64,000 bases of DNA, taken from assembly GCF_012911925.1 (NCBI RefSeq), contig NZ_JAAXKY010000005.1:41048-105047 (forward strand), read 5' to 3'. Of this stretch, positions 10,172-18,817 are shown one piece after another. Made by a program: the position numbers and the translations under genes. Each line of letters starts with the position of its first letter. The stretch's first letter is position 1. Below the pieces are notes generated by a model. That model was not told the DNA's origin, made no database searches, and was given only the letters and a program-made list of their open reading frames with translations. The DNA comes from Pseudonocardia xinjiangensis (GTDB taxonomy: Bacteria > Actinomycetota > Actinomycetes > Mycobacteriales > Pseudonocardiaceae).

Positions 10172-11485
10172 TTATCGGAGCAATTGTTCGGCGCGCGCCC
10201 TCGCTTCGATATCCGCGATGACGGCCCGGGCCGACTCCGGGTCCTCGGTCACCGCGGTCGCGGCGAAGATCGGCGTGGACCGGCTCAACCCGCGTACCGC
10301 CGTGGGCACTGCCGTGACCCCCTGCGACCACAGTTCCTCGAAGAACGGACGGATGTGTGCCGCATACGAGATGGGACCGTCCTCCGGTCGCACGGGGATG
10401 CTGTCGTGGGAATGTGCCACCAGACCTCGGGACTCGCCACCCCGATGAGCCACCAGCGCGATGGGATGCATGGCGCCGCTGCGGCGCGCATTGATTTCGG
10501 TGACGTACAGTTCGCGATCGCGGTCGACAATGCAGTCCGCGCACAACCAACCTCGGAAGCCGAGAGCGTGAGCGGCCGTACCGACGGCATTCCCGAGAGC
10601 GCAGAGCCGATCCGCGACGTCGGGTGGCACGAAACGCGCACCCACCGAGACCGACAGATAACGCTTCACATCGACGGTCATCGTGCTCAACACGACCGTC
10701 TCGACGCCGTCGTCGGCGACCCGGACGTCGACGGCGGGGCAGCCCGCGTCCTCCGCATGCCCGATGTAGGGCTGCACGAACACGGGGAACGTGTGCAGGA
10801 AGTGGTCGTGGTAGACGTTGCCCCAGAAGGCGTCCACCTCGTCCCGATGCACGACGATCGACCCGTCACCGCTGATGCCGTGCATGCTCTTCACGATCGC
10901 GCGGTCACCGTGGGCGAGCACGGCGCCCAACGCGCCCTCGAGCTCCTCCGGCGTGGTCACCGTGATACCGCCCGGCACCCGGAACCCGGCCACTCTGCCG
11001 GCCAGGTCCAGACAGCTCAGCTTGTTGTCCAGGTAGAGGCTCGACCAGTAGTCCTGCTTCGCGGGGCCGTCGAGCTCCACATCGACGCCCCAGGCCTCCA
11101 CCGCAGCCAGCAGCTGGTACACGCCTGGCGTGGCGCCGAAACACAGGATCCGGGTACGGCGGTCGCCCAGTGCCGCGCGCAACCGCGCCAACGCCGAGTC
11201 GTCCGCCAGCAGATCCGCGATCAGCCTGCCCGTGCGAGGCACCGGGCTGACGACCGGCGGCCGCTCCACACCCAGCACCCGGTGAACGTCGGCGAACCAG
11301 TCCGCATCGACGCCGCCGGGGAGGACGAGGACCCGGGGCGCGACGCTCCAGAAGACCGCCTGGTCCGACAACATGTCCCCGTTGCCGACGAAGCTCCGCT
11401 CCACCTCCTTCCGCGGTCGGGCCGAGAAATTCCGAAGATTAAATTCTGAAACGTTCGGGACAATGAGCTCGACCGAGTCCGACAT
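10172..11485 (-). CDS. PGM1-like ATP-grasp peptide ligase
   Basis: 437 residues, ATG at 11483-11485. The N-terminal half has a pre-ATP-grasp region with FGATPGVYQLLAAVEAWGVD. The ATP-grasp fold follows, with AIVKSMHGISGDGSIVV as the nucleotide-binding loop and YVTEINARRSGAMHPIALV as the metal-binding end. This layout is that of the PGM1-related ligases, whose founding member joins a peptide to a non-canonical N-terminal residue in pheganomycin biosynthesis. It probably forms an amide bond on a free or peptidyl carboxylate using ATP. Divergent from the ABC exporter operon, it shares a 169-base intergenic region with it. Confidence 0.75.
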   Translation of the reverse strand: MSDSVELIVPNVSEFNLRNFSARPRKEVERSFVGNGDMLSDQAVFWSVAPRVLVLPGGVDADWFADVHRVLGVERPPVVSPVPRTGRLIADLLADDSALARLRAALGDRRTRILCFGATPGVYQLLAAVEAWGVDVELDGPAKQDYWSSLYLDNKLSCLDLAGRVAGFRVPGGITVTTPEELEGALGAVLAHGDRAIVKSMHGISGDGSIVVHRDEVDAFWGNVYHDHFLHTFPVFVQPYIGHAEDAGCPAVDVRVADDGVETVVLSTMTVDVKRYLSVSVGARFVPPDVADRLCALGNAVGTAAHALGFRGWLCADCIVDRDRELYVTEINARRSGAMHPIALVAHRGGESRGLVAHSHDSIPVRPEDGPISYAAHIRPFFEELWSQGVTAVPTAVRGLSRSTPIFAATAVTEDPESARAVIADIEARARAEQLLR

Positions 11486-11654
11486 GCCGTGAAACCCTGC
11501 CAGACCGGCTGCCGCCGGAGTAACTGAGCACTCGGGTATGGCCGTTCGTTCGGACTTTCCGTTACCATAGCTTTCCCGCGAGCCATTCGGCCACTATCCT
11601 CCGCATCAGGCAATTCCGGTGACGATTCCACAGGACCGCTAAGGAGGACGTGAC

Positions 11655-12605
11655 TTGGATACGGAGTTCGGGCCACCGCTCGACGACATGGCCGTCCTCG
11701 GTCGAGACCTGACCAAGCGGTTCGGGGAGTTCACCGCCGTGGACGCGATCAACATCGATGTGTATTCGGGCGAGTGCTTCGGACTCCTCGGACCGAACGG
11801 GGCCGGGAAATCCTCAACGATGCGGATGCTGAGCTGCATCTCGCAGCCGACCAGCGGAGCGCTGACCGTACTGGGGACGGACCCCCGCCGGGAGGCGGCC
11901 AGAATTCGCGGCAGGCTGGGCATCGTGCACCAGGAGAACAACCTCGACCTGGACATCAAGGTGGTCGAGAACCTGACCACGTACGCCCGGTACTTCGGAT
12001 TCTCCAGGTCCGAGTGCCGGCGGCGCGCGGCGGAGATGTTGGAGTTCGCCCAGCTCGAGCAGAAGGCCGTGAGCAAGGCTGGGGAACTGTCCGGCGGCAT
12101 GCAACGGCGGTTGGCGATCGCCCGAGCACTGGTCAACTCCCCCGAGATGGTGTTCCTGGACGAACCGACGACCGGCCTGGACCCACAGATGCGGCATGTG
12201 GTGTGGCAGCGCCTGCTCGAGCTCAAGCAGAGGCGCACGACGCTCGTCGTGACCACTCACTACATGGAGGAAGCGGAGCAGCTCTGCGACCGGATCGTCA
12301 TCATGGATCACGGTCACATCGTCGCCGAGGGCACACCGCAGATGCTCATCAAGGAGAACGTCAGCCAGGAGGTCGTCGAGCTGTGGTTCTCCGAGACTCC
12401 GACCGAAGAGACCGCCGCCCCGCTGAAGGGCATCAGTGAGCAGTTCGACGTACTGGCCGACCGCATCGTGCTCTACGTGGCGAACGGCGAGGAAGCGGCG
12501 AAAGAGGTACACCGTCGCGGACTGACGCCGGAACGACTGACGATTCGCAGGAGCACGTTGGAGGACGTGTTCCTGCGCCTGACGGGACGGACGCTGGCCG
12601 AGTAA
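11655..12605 (+). CDS. DrrA-type ABC exporter ATPase
   Basis: 316 residues. The start is the TTG at 11655-11657, placed 7 bases after an AAGGAGG; an ATG choice would cut into the fold. It has Walker A GPNGAGKSS (Lys52), the signature LSGGMQRRLAIARAL, Walker B MVFLDEPTTGLD and the switch His in VVTTHYMEEAEQL. The C-terminal extension ending RRSTLEDVFLRLTGRTLAE is typical of the daunorubicin-resistance DrrA group. It energises export through the two permeases that follow at 2- and 10-base gaps, and is the most obvious export/self-resistance gene of the cluster. Confidence 0.93.
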   Translation: MDTEFGPPLDDMAVLGRDLTKRFGEFTAVDAINIDVYSGECFGLLGPNGAGKSSTMRMLSCISQPTSGALTVLGTDPRREAARIRGRLGIVHQENNLDLDIKVVENLTTYARYFGFSRSECRRRAAEMLEFAQLEQKAVSKAGELSGGMQRRLAIARALVNSPEMVFLDEPTTGLDPQMRHVVWQRLLELKQRRTTLVVTTHYMEEAEQLCDRIVIMDHGHIVAEGTPQMLIKENVSQEVVELWFSETPTEETAAPLKGISEQFDVLADRIVLYVANGEEAAKEVHRRGLTPERLTIRRSTLEDVFLRLTGRTLAE

Positions 12606-12607
12606 TC

Positions 12608-13366
12608 ATGGCGAACCCAACGATCACGGTCCTCGAGCGCCACATGCTTCTCTATCAACGGCTGTGGCGGGCGTCCGCATTCTCGCTGTTCATACTTCCG
12701 GTCCTGTTCCTCACCAGTATCGGCCTGGGTGTCGGCGGCTACATCCACCAGGTCGACGGGCATGACTATCTGCAGTGGATCACCCCGGGTCTGATTGCCT
12801 CGACGGCGTTCCAGACCGGCGCGAACGAATCGACCTACGGCGTGTTGAGCGAGTTCGAGTGGGTGGGCGGGATCAAGGCCATGCGCTCGACGCCGGTGCG
12901 CATACAAGACATGATCCGAGGCTGGCTGATCTATGTCCTCATCGCGACCGAACTGGCCGTGGCCGCCTTCCTCATCGTCATCTGGCTGGCCGGCGCGCTG
13001 ACTCCGGGTCTGGCCATCTCCGCGCCGTTCGTCTGCGGTGCCGTCTCCCTCGCCATCGCGACGCCGACAACCGCCTTCTCGGCGGCGATCAACGACCAGG
13101 ACTGGTTCCTGGTGCTGGCCCGGTTCGTCATTCTGCCGGCCACGCTGTTCTCCGGCGTGTTGTTCCCGATCAGCCAGCTTCCCGCCTTCATCCAACCGCT
13201 CTCGTACCTCTCACCGCTGACCCACGCCGTCGAGCTCATGCGCGACTTCGCCTTCGGGACAGCCACCCCGATGACGGTGGCACTGCATTTCGCCTACCTC
13301 CTGGCCTGGATAGTCGCCGGCTGGTTCCTGGCGAACATCACCTATCGCCGGCGCCTCACGGATTGA
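12608..13366 (+). CDS. ABC-2 type permease, first subunit
   Basis: 252 residues with about six hydrophobic segments and the ABC-2 layout: cytoplasmic N terminus, a first pair of helices around FSLFILPVLFLTSIGLGVGG, a long loop, and the late segment FSGVLFPISQLPAF followed by LSPLTHAVELMRD that is diagnostic of the NodJ/DrrB type. It starts 2 bases after the ATPase stop. It would form the membrane channel with the next gene. Confidence 0.9.
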   Translation: MANPTITVLERHMLLYQRLWRASAFSLFILPVLFLTSIGLGVGGYIHQVDGHDYLQWITPGLIASTAFQTGANESTYGVLSEFEWVGGIKAMRSTPVRIQDMIRGWLIYVLIATELAVAAFLIVIWLAGALTPGLAISAPFVCGAVSLAIATPTTAFSAAINDQDWFLVLARFVILPATLFSGVLFPISQLPAFIQPLSYLSPLTHAVELMRDFAFGTATPMTVALHFAYLLAWIVAGWFLANITYRRRLTD

Positions 13367-13376
13367 TTCTGGAGCC

Positions 13377-14210
13377 ATGGTCACCACTGACGTCTCGACT
13401 CCGGTCCCGACCGCGCCTCGCGTCTCGGCGGCACGCGTCGGCGCCGTACTGGAGTACTTCTTCACCTACAGCTTCCGCACCAGGGAAGCGCTGACGCTGC
13501 TCGGCGTCATCTGGTTGACCGCCGTCACCGAACCGGTGCTCTACCTGCTGGCCATGGGCCTCGGGGTCGGCAGCCTCATCGACAGCACGATCCCGGTGGA
13601 CAGCCATCAGCTGAGCTACATCCAGTTCGTGGCCCCGGCGATGCTGGCGGTGTCCTGCATGTCCGGCGCGATCTCGGCGTCGATATTCAGCTTCTACACC
13701 CGGCATCGGCATCTCGGCATGTTCACTATGATCTCGACCGCCGCGGTCAGCCCGGCCGAGGTCGTCGTCGCGGACTGGCTCTGGGAGATCATCCGGGTCA
13801 CGATGCTCAGCGCGATCTTCGTCGCCGTCATGGTCGTGGCCGGGGTCGTCGGCGTCGGCAACGCCCTCGTCGCGTTCGTGGCGACGATCCTGGTCATCGC
13901 CGCCTTCGCGGCCGTGGGCATCGGCCTCAGCACCCTGCTGCGCGGATGGCAGGACTTCGACATCATCACCGTGGCCCAGACCGTGCTCTTCCTGTTCTCG
14001 GGCACGTTCTTCCCGATTCAGCAGTACCCGGAGTGGCTGCAGGTGATAGTTCAGCTCAGCCCGCTCTACCAGTCGATCGCACTTCTCCGGGCGCTGACGA
14101 TCGGCGACTTCGGGATGGCCCTGGTCGTGCCCATCGGTTACCTCCTCCTCATGGTCGTGGCCGGGCTCTTGTTCTCGGTACGGCGGCTGGGCCGGGATCT
14201 CGGCAGATGA
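13377..14210 (+). CDS. ABC-2 type permease, second subunit
   Basis: 277 residues, ATG at 13377-13379 behind a TGGAG. It has the same ABC-2 architecture as the preceding gene, including FSGTFFPIQQYPEWLQ and LSPLYQSIALLRALT, so the two appear to be diverged duplicates that make a heterodimeric channel. Its stop is 38 bases before the next start. Confidence 0.9.
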   Translation: MVTTDVSTPVPTAPRVSAARVGAVLEYFFTYSFRTREALTLLGVIWLTAVTEPVLYLLAMGLGVGSLIDSTIPVDSHQLSYIQFVAPAMLAVSCMSGAISASIFSFYTRHRHLGMFTMISTAAVSPAEVVVADWLWEIIRVTMLSAIFVAVMVVAGVVGVGNALVAFVATILVIAAFAAVGIGLSTLLRGWQDFDIITVAQTVLFLFSGTFFPIQQYPEWLQVIVQLSPLYQSIALLRALTIGDFGMALVVPIGYLLLMVVAGLLFSVRRLGRDLGR

Positions 14211-14248
14211 CGCGAAACATATCGAAACCGCTCCCGACAGGAGGACCG

Positions 14249-15472
14249 ATGCTTCCTTTCGTCAGTTCGCTGGACGAGCTGGAGAGCTGCGCCCCGCGGC
14301 ACGTGCTGCTGCTGTACTCAGGCGGCGTGGACGGCACCTATCTGCTGCAGTGGCTGGCGCGCCGCAACATCGAGGTGTCGGCCCTCCAGGTCCGCTTCGG
14401 CGATGCCGGCGAGGTGGATTCCGACGTGGCGAAGTGGCGCGCGGCCAAGTTCGGGGTGAGCCTGCACGCCGTCGACGCCTCCCGCGAATTCTTCACCGAT
14501 TTCCTGCCCGCGGCGATCCATGCGGATGCCTATTACCAGGGCCAGTTCCCGGTGGGCTCGACCCTGACCCGGCCGCTCATGGCCAAGGTCGCGGTGGATG
14601 CTGCCCGGCAGCTCGGCTGCGACGCCGTGGCACACACGGCCACCTACACGCAGAACAGCTCGCTACGGCTCAGCGGCTCGATCGCCGCTCTCGACCGGGA
14701 CATCGTCATCGCCGCGCCCTTCCTGGGATCACAGGTCCCGCGCGACACCAAGGTGGAGATGCTGCGCGAGGCCGGCATCTCCTTCGAAACGGGAATCTAC
14801 AGCGTGGACGCGAACCCGTGGGCCCGCGTCATCGAGTCCGGACCGCTGGAGAATCCGGAGAACATCCTCGACGAGACCGTCTTCACGTTGACGCGCGACA
14901 TCGACGACTGCCCCGATGGTGGCGTGGAGATCGACATCTCCTTCGACCGCGGCCTGCCGTTCGAGATCGATGGTCAACCCACCCCGCTGAGCGATCTGGT
15001 GTCGACGCTGAACGTGCTCGGCGGCCTGCACGGCATCGGACGCTTCTCCGGTCTGGAGGACCTCCCGTTCGGCGTGAAGAACCACGAGGTCCGCGAAGCG
15101 CCGGCGGCAGCGGTGATCACGACCGCGCACCGCGCGCTGGCCAACGCGGTGTTCGGCATGCGGGAGTTCTCGGTCCGCGCGACGCTCGCTCAGGAATGGA
15201 CGAACCTGGTCGTGCACGGCGGTTGGTACGGACATCTGGCACAGAGCTTGGCGCAGTGCCTGGCGAAGCTGGACGAACCGTTGACGGGAACGGTCCGGCT
15301 GCGCCTGGCCCGGGGCACGATGCAGGTGCTGCGCCTGCGGTCCGAGCACGGGCTCTACTACTCGCGTTTCCGCGAGAACTTCGACCAGTGGATGAGCGAG
15401 TACTCCTACGGCCCCTGGTTGACCCACTCCACGATCACCGATGCGGTCCGTAGTGGACGCAATGGGCGGTGA
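14249..15472 (+). CDS. Argininosuccinate-synthase-like enzyme
   Basis: 407 residues from the ATG at 14249-14251, which has an AGGAGG 4 bases upstream. An in-frame ATG at 14207 overlapping the permease stop is possible but lacks a ribosome site. The N-terminal pyrophosphatase-type ATP loop is LLLYSGGVDGTYLLQWL, and later segments such as AVAHTATYTQNSSLRL and the FGVKNHEVREAPAA region fit the argininosuccinate synthase fold. The organism needs argG elsewhere, so this is probably a specialised paralogue that adenylates a carbonyl or ureido group and couples it to an amine, for example in guanidine formation. Substrate unknown. Confidence 0.75.
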   Translation: MLPFVSSLDELESCAPRHVLLLYSGGVDGTYLLQWLARRNIEVSALQVRFGDAGEVDSDVAKWRAAKFGVSLHAVDASREFFTDFLPAAIHADAYYQGQFPVGSTLTRPLMAKVAVDAARQLGCDAVAHTATYTQNSSLRLSGSIAALDRDIVIAAPFLGSQVPRDTKVEMLREAGISFETGIYSVDANPWARVIESGPLENPENILDETVFTLTRDIDDCPDGGVEIDISFDRGLPFEIDGQPTPLSDLVSTLNVLGGLHGIGRFSGLEDLPFGVKNHEVREAPAAAVITTAHRALANAVFGMREFSVRATLAQEWTNLVVHGGWYGHLAQSLAQCLAKLDEPLTGTVRLRLARGTMQVLRLRSEHGLYYSRFRENFDQWMSEYSYGPWLTHSTITDAVRSGRNGR

Positions 15473-16139
15473 GACCCGGGTCGTCGATCTCAGCCACGTC
15501 GTCGTGGCCGGGATGACCACCTATCCGGGGCTGCCGGGGCCGGAGATCACCGACCATCTGTCGCGCGCCGACTCCCGCGGCCGGTACGCGCCGGGCACGG
15601 AGTTCCAGATCGGGCGCATCTCGATGGTCGCGAACACCGGGACGTACCTGGACACACCGTTCCATCGGTTCGGCGACGGCGCCGACCTGGCCGGAGTGCC
15701 GCTGTCGGGCCTGGTGGATCTGGACGGGGTCGTGATCCGTGCCGAACGCCGGGCTGTCGGCGCGGCGGACCTGTCCCCGTACCGGGCTCTGATCCCCGGC
15801 CGCGCGGTTCTCGTGCACACCGGCTGGGACCGGCACTGGGGCACCGTCGAGTACGCCGATCCGGGCCATCCGTATCTCACGGCGGAGGCGACCGAACTGC
15901 TCGCCGCACTCCGGCCTGCCGTCGTCGGCATCGACTCGGTGAACATCGATGACATGGCTGACCTGTCCCGGCCGGCGCACACCGGGCTGCTGGCGGCCGC
16001 TATCCCGATCATCGAGCACATGACCGGACTCGATCGCCTGCCGGACCGGGACTTCCGGTTTCATGGTGCGCCGATCGCCGTCGCCGGGATGGGGACCTTT
16101 CCCATCCGGGCGTATGCACTGGTGGGTCGGCGCGAGTAG
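15441..16139 (+). CDS. Cyclase-family metal hydrolase (KynB-like fold)
   Basis: Up to 232 residues; the gene overlaps the preceding one by 32 bases from the first ATG, or by 11 from the ATG at 15462-15464 (MGGETRVVDLSHVV), and neither has a good ribosome site. The family metal-binding motif appears as NTGTYLDTPFHRF, where the usual first His and Thr-His are altered but the later Asp and His are kept. The fold also shows VLVHTGWDRHWG and GIDSVNIDD. Relatives hydrolyse N-formylkynurenine or act in cyclisation or amide hydrolysis in natural-product pathways. A specific role cannot be read from the sequence. Confidence 0.75.
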   Translation: MRSVVDAMGGETRVVDLSHVVVAGMTTYPGLPGPEITDHLSRADSRGRYAPGTEFQIGRISMVANTGTYLDTPFHRFGDGADLAGVPLSGLVDLDGVVIRAERRAVGAADLSPYRALIPGRAVLVHTGWDRHWGTVEYADPGHPYLTAEATELLAALRPAVVGIDSVNIDDMADLSRPAHTGLLAAAIPIIEHMTGLDRLPDRDFRFHGAPIAVAGMGTFPIRAYALVGRRE

Positions 16140-16165
16140 CAGCAGTGCCTGCTCGCCCGGCGGAC

Positions 16166-18583
16166 TCAGCCCATGGATGCGTCCGGCGAGCTGCCTGCCG
16201 GTGCGGCGGAGAACCGGGCATGGCGGATCGCGGCCGCGACCTCGCGGACGGTGCCGGTGAGCAGCTCCGCCGGCCCCGGCTGGGCACCGAGGGTCTGCAG
16301 GCATTCGTCGAACAGGATGAACGCCAGCATGGAGTTGCCCCCGAGCTGGGTGAAGGTGTCCAGCACGCTGACGGGGTCGGTCCCCAGGACCCTGCGATAG
16401 ATGTCGACAACGGCCGCCTCGAGATCGTCCGCGGGCGGAACGAACCCGTGTTCGCGGTCGGCGCGGTCCTGCCCTGCCGCGACCAGCGCCCGGTTGTCGA
16501 TCTTGCCGTTGACGTCGGTCAGGATGCGGGGCATCGGCACGAGCTGTTCGGGCCGCATGTGGCCGGGCAGGAACCGGGCCGCGAACCGTTCGATCGCACC
16601 GAGGTCGAGGTCGTCGACGGCGGTCCCGGCGGCGGGCACCACGAAGGCGAGCAGCCGGACCGGGGTGTCGTGCGCGATGACCGCGCAGTCGGCGACCGCC
16701 GGATGGCTGGCCAGCACCGACTCGATCTCGCCCGGCTCGATGCGCAGCCCCCGGATCTTGATCTGCCGATCGATACGTCCGAGGTGTTCCAGGACGCCGT
16801 CCATCCGGTACCGGCACAGATCACCGGTGCGGTACATGCGGGATCCAGGCGGACCGTACGGGTCGGGGACGAACCGCTCCGCGGTCCGGCCCGGTGCTCG
16901 CCAGTACGCGTGAGCAACACCGATCTCGCCACCGATGTACGCCTCGCCGGGCATGCCGACCGGCACCGGTTCGAGGTCTTCGTCCAAGATCCGGATCCGG
17001 AAGTTGGTGGCCGGGCGGCCGAGCGGCACCGGGGTTCCCGGCTCGTCCGGCAGCGGCATGTCGGTGACGCTGTTCGCCTCGGTGGGCCCGTAGCAGTTGA
17101 GCAGCGTGGTGCCGGGCAGGGTGGCGTAGAAGGTGTCCCGGATCCGCGGGGTCACCGGCTCACCGCCGCACAGCGTCCAGCGCAGGCGGGTCCGCTCGGC
17201 CGAGATCTGCTCCAGGAACGGGCTCATCACGGTCGGCGGCAGGAAGATGATCGACACCGGGTGGCTCTCGACCAGCCGCGCGAGATGACGCGGGTCCCGG
17301 TGCTCGCCGTCCCGGCAGATCACCAGGCACGCGCCGTGGTAGAGCGGCCAGAAGATCTCCCAGATGGAGACGTCGAATGCGGCCGAGGTCTTGAACAGCG
17401 CACAGTCGTCGGGCTCGAACGGGTATCTGGCTTGCATGTATGCCAGGTTGGCCAGCGCGCCGGCGGTGGGGTAGGCGACACCTTTCGGACGGCCGGTGGT
17501 ACCGGAGGTGTACAGAATGTGAAGAAGCCCCGCCGGTGAGGTGGCGACGATCGGATTGGTGGCGGCGCAATCGTCGTGCTCGCGCTCGGCATCGACGAGG
17601 TGCCACGAGCCGCCGGGAATTCGGTTCCGGCCGGCCGCATCGGTCAGAATGTGCGTCGGCGCGGTGTCGTCGAGTATGTAGGCCAGGCGGGCGTCGGGCA
17701 GTTCGGTATCCAGCGGCACGTAGGTGGCGCCGGTTTTCACCGCCGCGTAGATCGCGACGATCTGATGGATGCCGCGGCGCAGGCAGATGCCGACGCGGGT
17801 GCCGGGGCCCACGCCCTGCCGGATCAGGAAGTGCGCCAGCCGGTTCGCACGCGTGTTCAGCTCCCGGTAGCCGACCGCGGTGCCGGACTCGTCCAGCAGC
17901 GCGACGGCGTCGGGGGTGCGTTCCGCCTGTTCCTCGAACGGCTCGGCCATCGTGCGGTGCCGGATCTCGGGCCGCTGGTACCGGTTGAGGCCGTGCAGGA
18001 TCCGCTCGCGCTCGGCCGCGTCGATCAGGGGAAGCGTGGCCATCCGCGCGTCGGGATCACGCGCCAGGCCCGTGAGCAGCTGCACGAACGTCCGCGCCCA
18101 GCACAGGGCGGACGGGGCGTCGGCCGAGCTGACCATGCTCTCCGCATACAGGCACGTGCCGTCCTGCGAGACCACGATCGTGACGTCGACGCGCTGGTCG
18201 GTGGTCTCCGCCGGAGCAGGCGCCTTCCGCAGCTCACCGGCCCGGCACAACGCCGCACGGAAGCTGCCGTCGAGATCGGCGGGCACCGGTGTGGTGGCCT
18301 CGCGGTGTCCCTGGACCACCCGGACCCGGCGGGTGGAACCGAGCCGGGACAGCCGCTGCGCCAGCACCGTCGCACCGATCGACAGCCCGACGAAGTCCTC
18401 CGTCCGTGCGGCCACGGCCAGGCGGTGCAACCGGCCGAGCAGGTCCGCCGGGATCGCGACGGGACCGGCGCATTCCGGAGGGGCCGTCACGCCCCCGTCG
18501 CCATTCGACTCGAGACGCGGGGCGGCCGGCGCGGCTGGCGGGGCGGATGGCGATGCTGTCGCGGTGGTGGAGTCGGGTGTCAT
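16166..18583 (-). CDS. NRPS: condensation remnant - adenylation - thiolation
   Basis: 805 residues, ATG at 18581-18583. Residues 1 to about 200 match only the last part of a condensation domain and lack HHxxxDG. Adenylation covers about 205-700, with ILYTSGTTGRPKGV (A3), FDVSIWEIF (A4), NCYGPTEAN (A5), YRTGDL (A7) and the catalytic Lys in DVNGKIDNRAL (A10). The thiolation domain has Ser751 in QLGGNSM. Aligning motifs by eye to PheA gives the pocket D-V-W-T-L-G-C-S-V-K, which I cannot assign to an amino acid. It stands alone, is divergent from the A-T-TE gene and convergent with the cyclase gene, and would act as a loading module needing partners in trans. Confidence 0.9.
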   Translation of the reverse strand: MTPDSTTATASPSAPPAAPAAPRLESNGDGGVTAPPECAGPVAIPADLLGRLHRLAVAARTEDFVGLSIGATVLAQRLSRLGSTRRVRVVQGHREATTPVPADLDGSFRAALCRAGELRKAPAPAETTDQRVDVTIVVSQDGTCLYAESMVSSADAPSALCWARTFVQLLTGLARDPDARMATLPLIDAAERERILHGLNRYQRPEIRHRTMAEPFEEQAERTPDAVALLDESGTAVGYRELNTRANRLAHFLIRQGVGPGTRVGICLRRGIHQIVAIYAAVKTGATYVPLDTELPDARLAYILDDTAPTHILTDAAGRNRIPGGSWHLVDAEREHDDCAATNPIVATSPAGLLHILYTSGTTGRPKGVAYPTAGALANLAYMQARYPFEPDDCALFKTSAAFDVSIWEIFWPLYHGACLVICRDGEHRDPRHLARLVESHPVSIIFLPPTVMSPFLEQISAERTRLRWTLCGGEPVTPRIRDTFYATLPGTTLLNCYGPTEANSVTDMPLPDEPGTPVPLGRPATNFRIRILDEDLEPVPVGMPGEAYIGGEIGVAHAYWRAPGRTAERFVPDPYGPPGSRMYRTGDLCRYRMDGVLEHLGRIDRQIKIRGLRIEPGEIESVLASHPAVADCAVIAHDTPVRLLAFVVPAAGTAVDDLDLGAIERFAARFLPGHMRPEQLVPMPRILTDVNGKIDNRALVAAGQDRADREHGFVPPADDLEAAVVDIYRRVLGTDPVSVLDTFTQLGGNSMLAFILFDECLQTLGAQPGPAELLTGTVREVAAAIRHARFSAAPAGSSPDASMG

Positions 18584-18617
18584 GAACGCTCCAAGGGGCC
18601 GGGCTCCTGGTCCTCGA

Positions 18618-18731
18618 GGGACAAAGCGACGCTTCCAGATTCCTCTTGTCCCTTCGAAATTTCCTGTCCCGCATTCAGTGGACAGCGCGCGGACGACCTG
18701 CGCCGCGGCGCCACGTCACCTGATCACGTGA
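18618..18731. promoter_or_regulatory. Divergent NRPS promoter region with inverted repeats
   Basis: The 234 bases between the two divergent NRPS genes hold GGGACAA (18618-18624) and its exact complement TTGTCCC (18646-18652), 21 bases apart, and a TCACGTGA palindrome (18724-18731) lying within a longer GTCAC...GTGAC symmetry. These are plausible operators for co-regulating both NRPS genes. No clear -35/-10 pair was assigned. Confidence 0.4.
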
Positions 18732-18817
18732 CTGCCGTTTCATAATCGCCGGAATTTAACGTCGGCCCCGGCAATTGGCAGCTGCCGCCGCAGTGGGTCC
18801 GATCGGGAAGGCGATGC

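Noticed and set aside
13946..14248. In-frame upstream extension of the argininosuccinate-synthase-like gene into the second permease gene
   Set aside because: The permease is real in another frame; AGGAGG before the ATG at 14249 and the family N terminus set the start.
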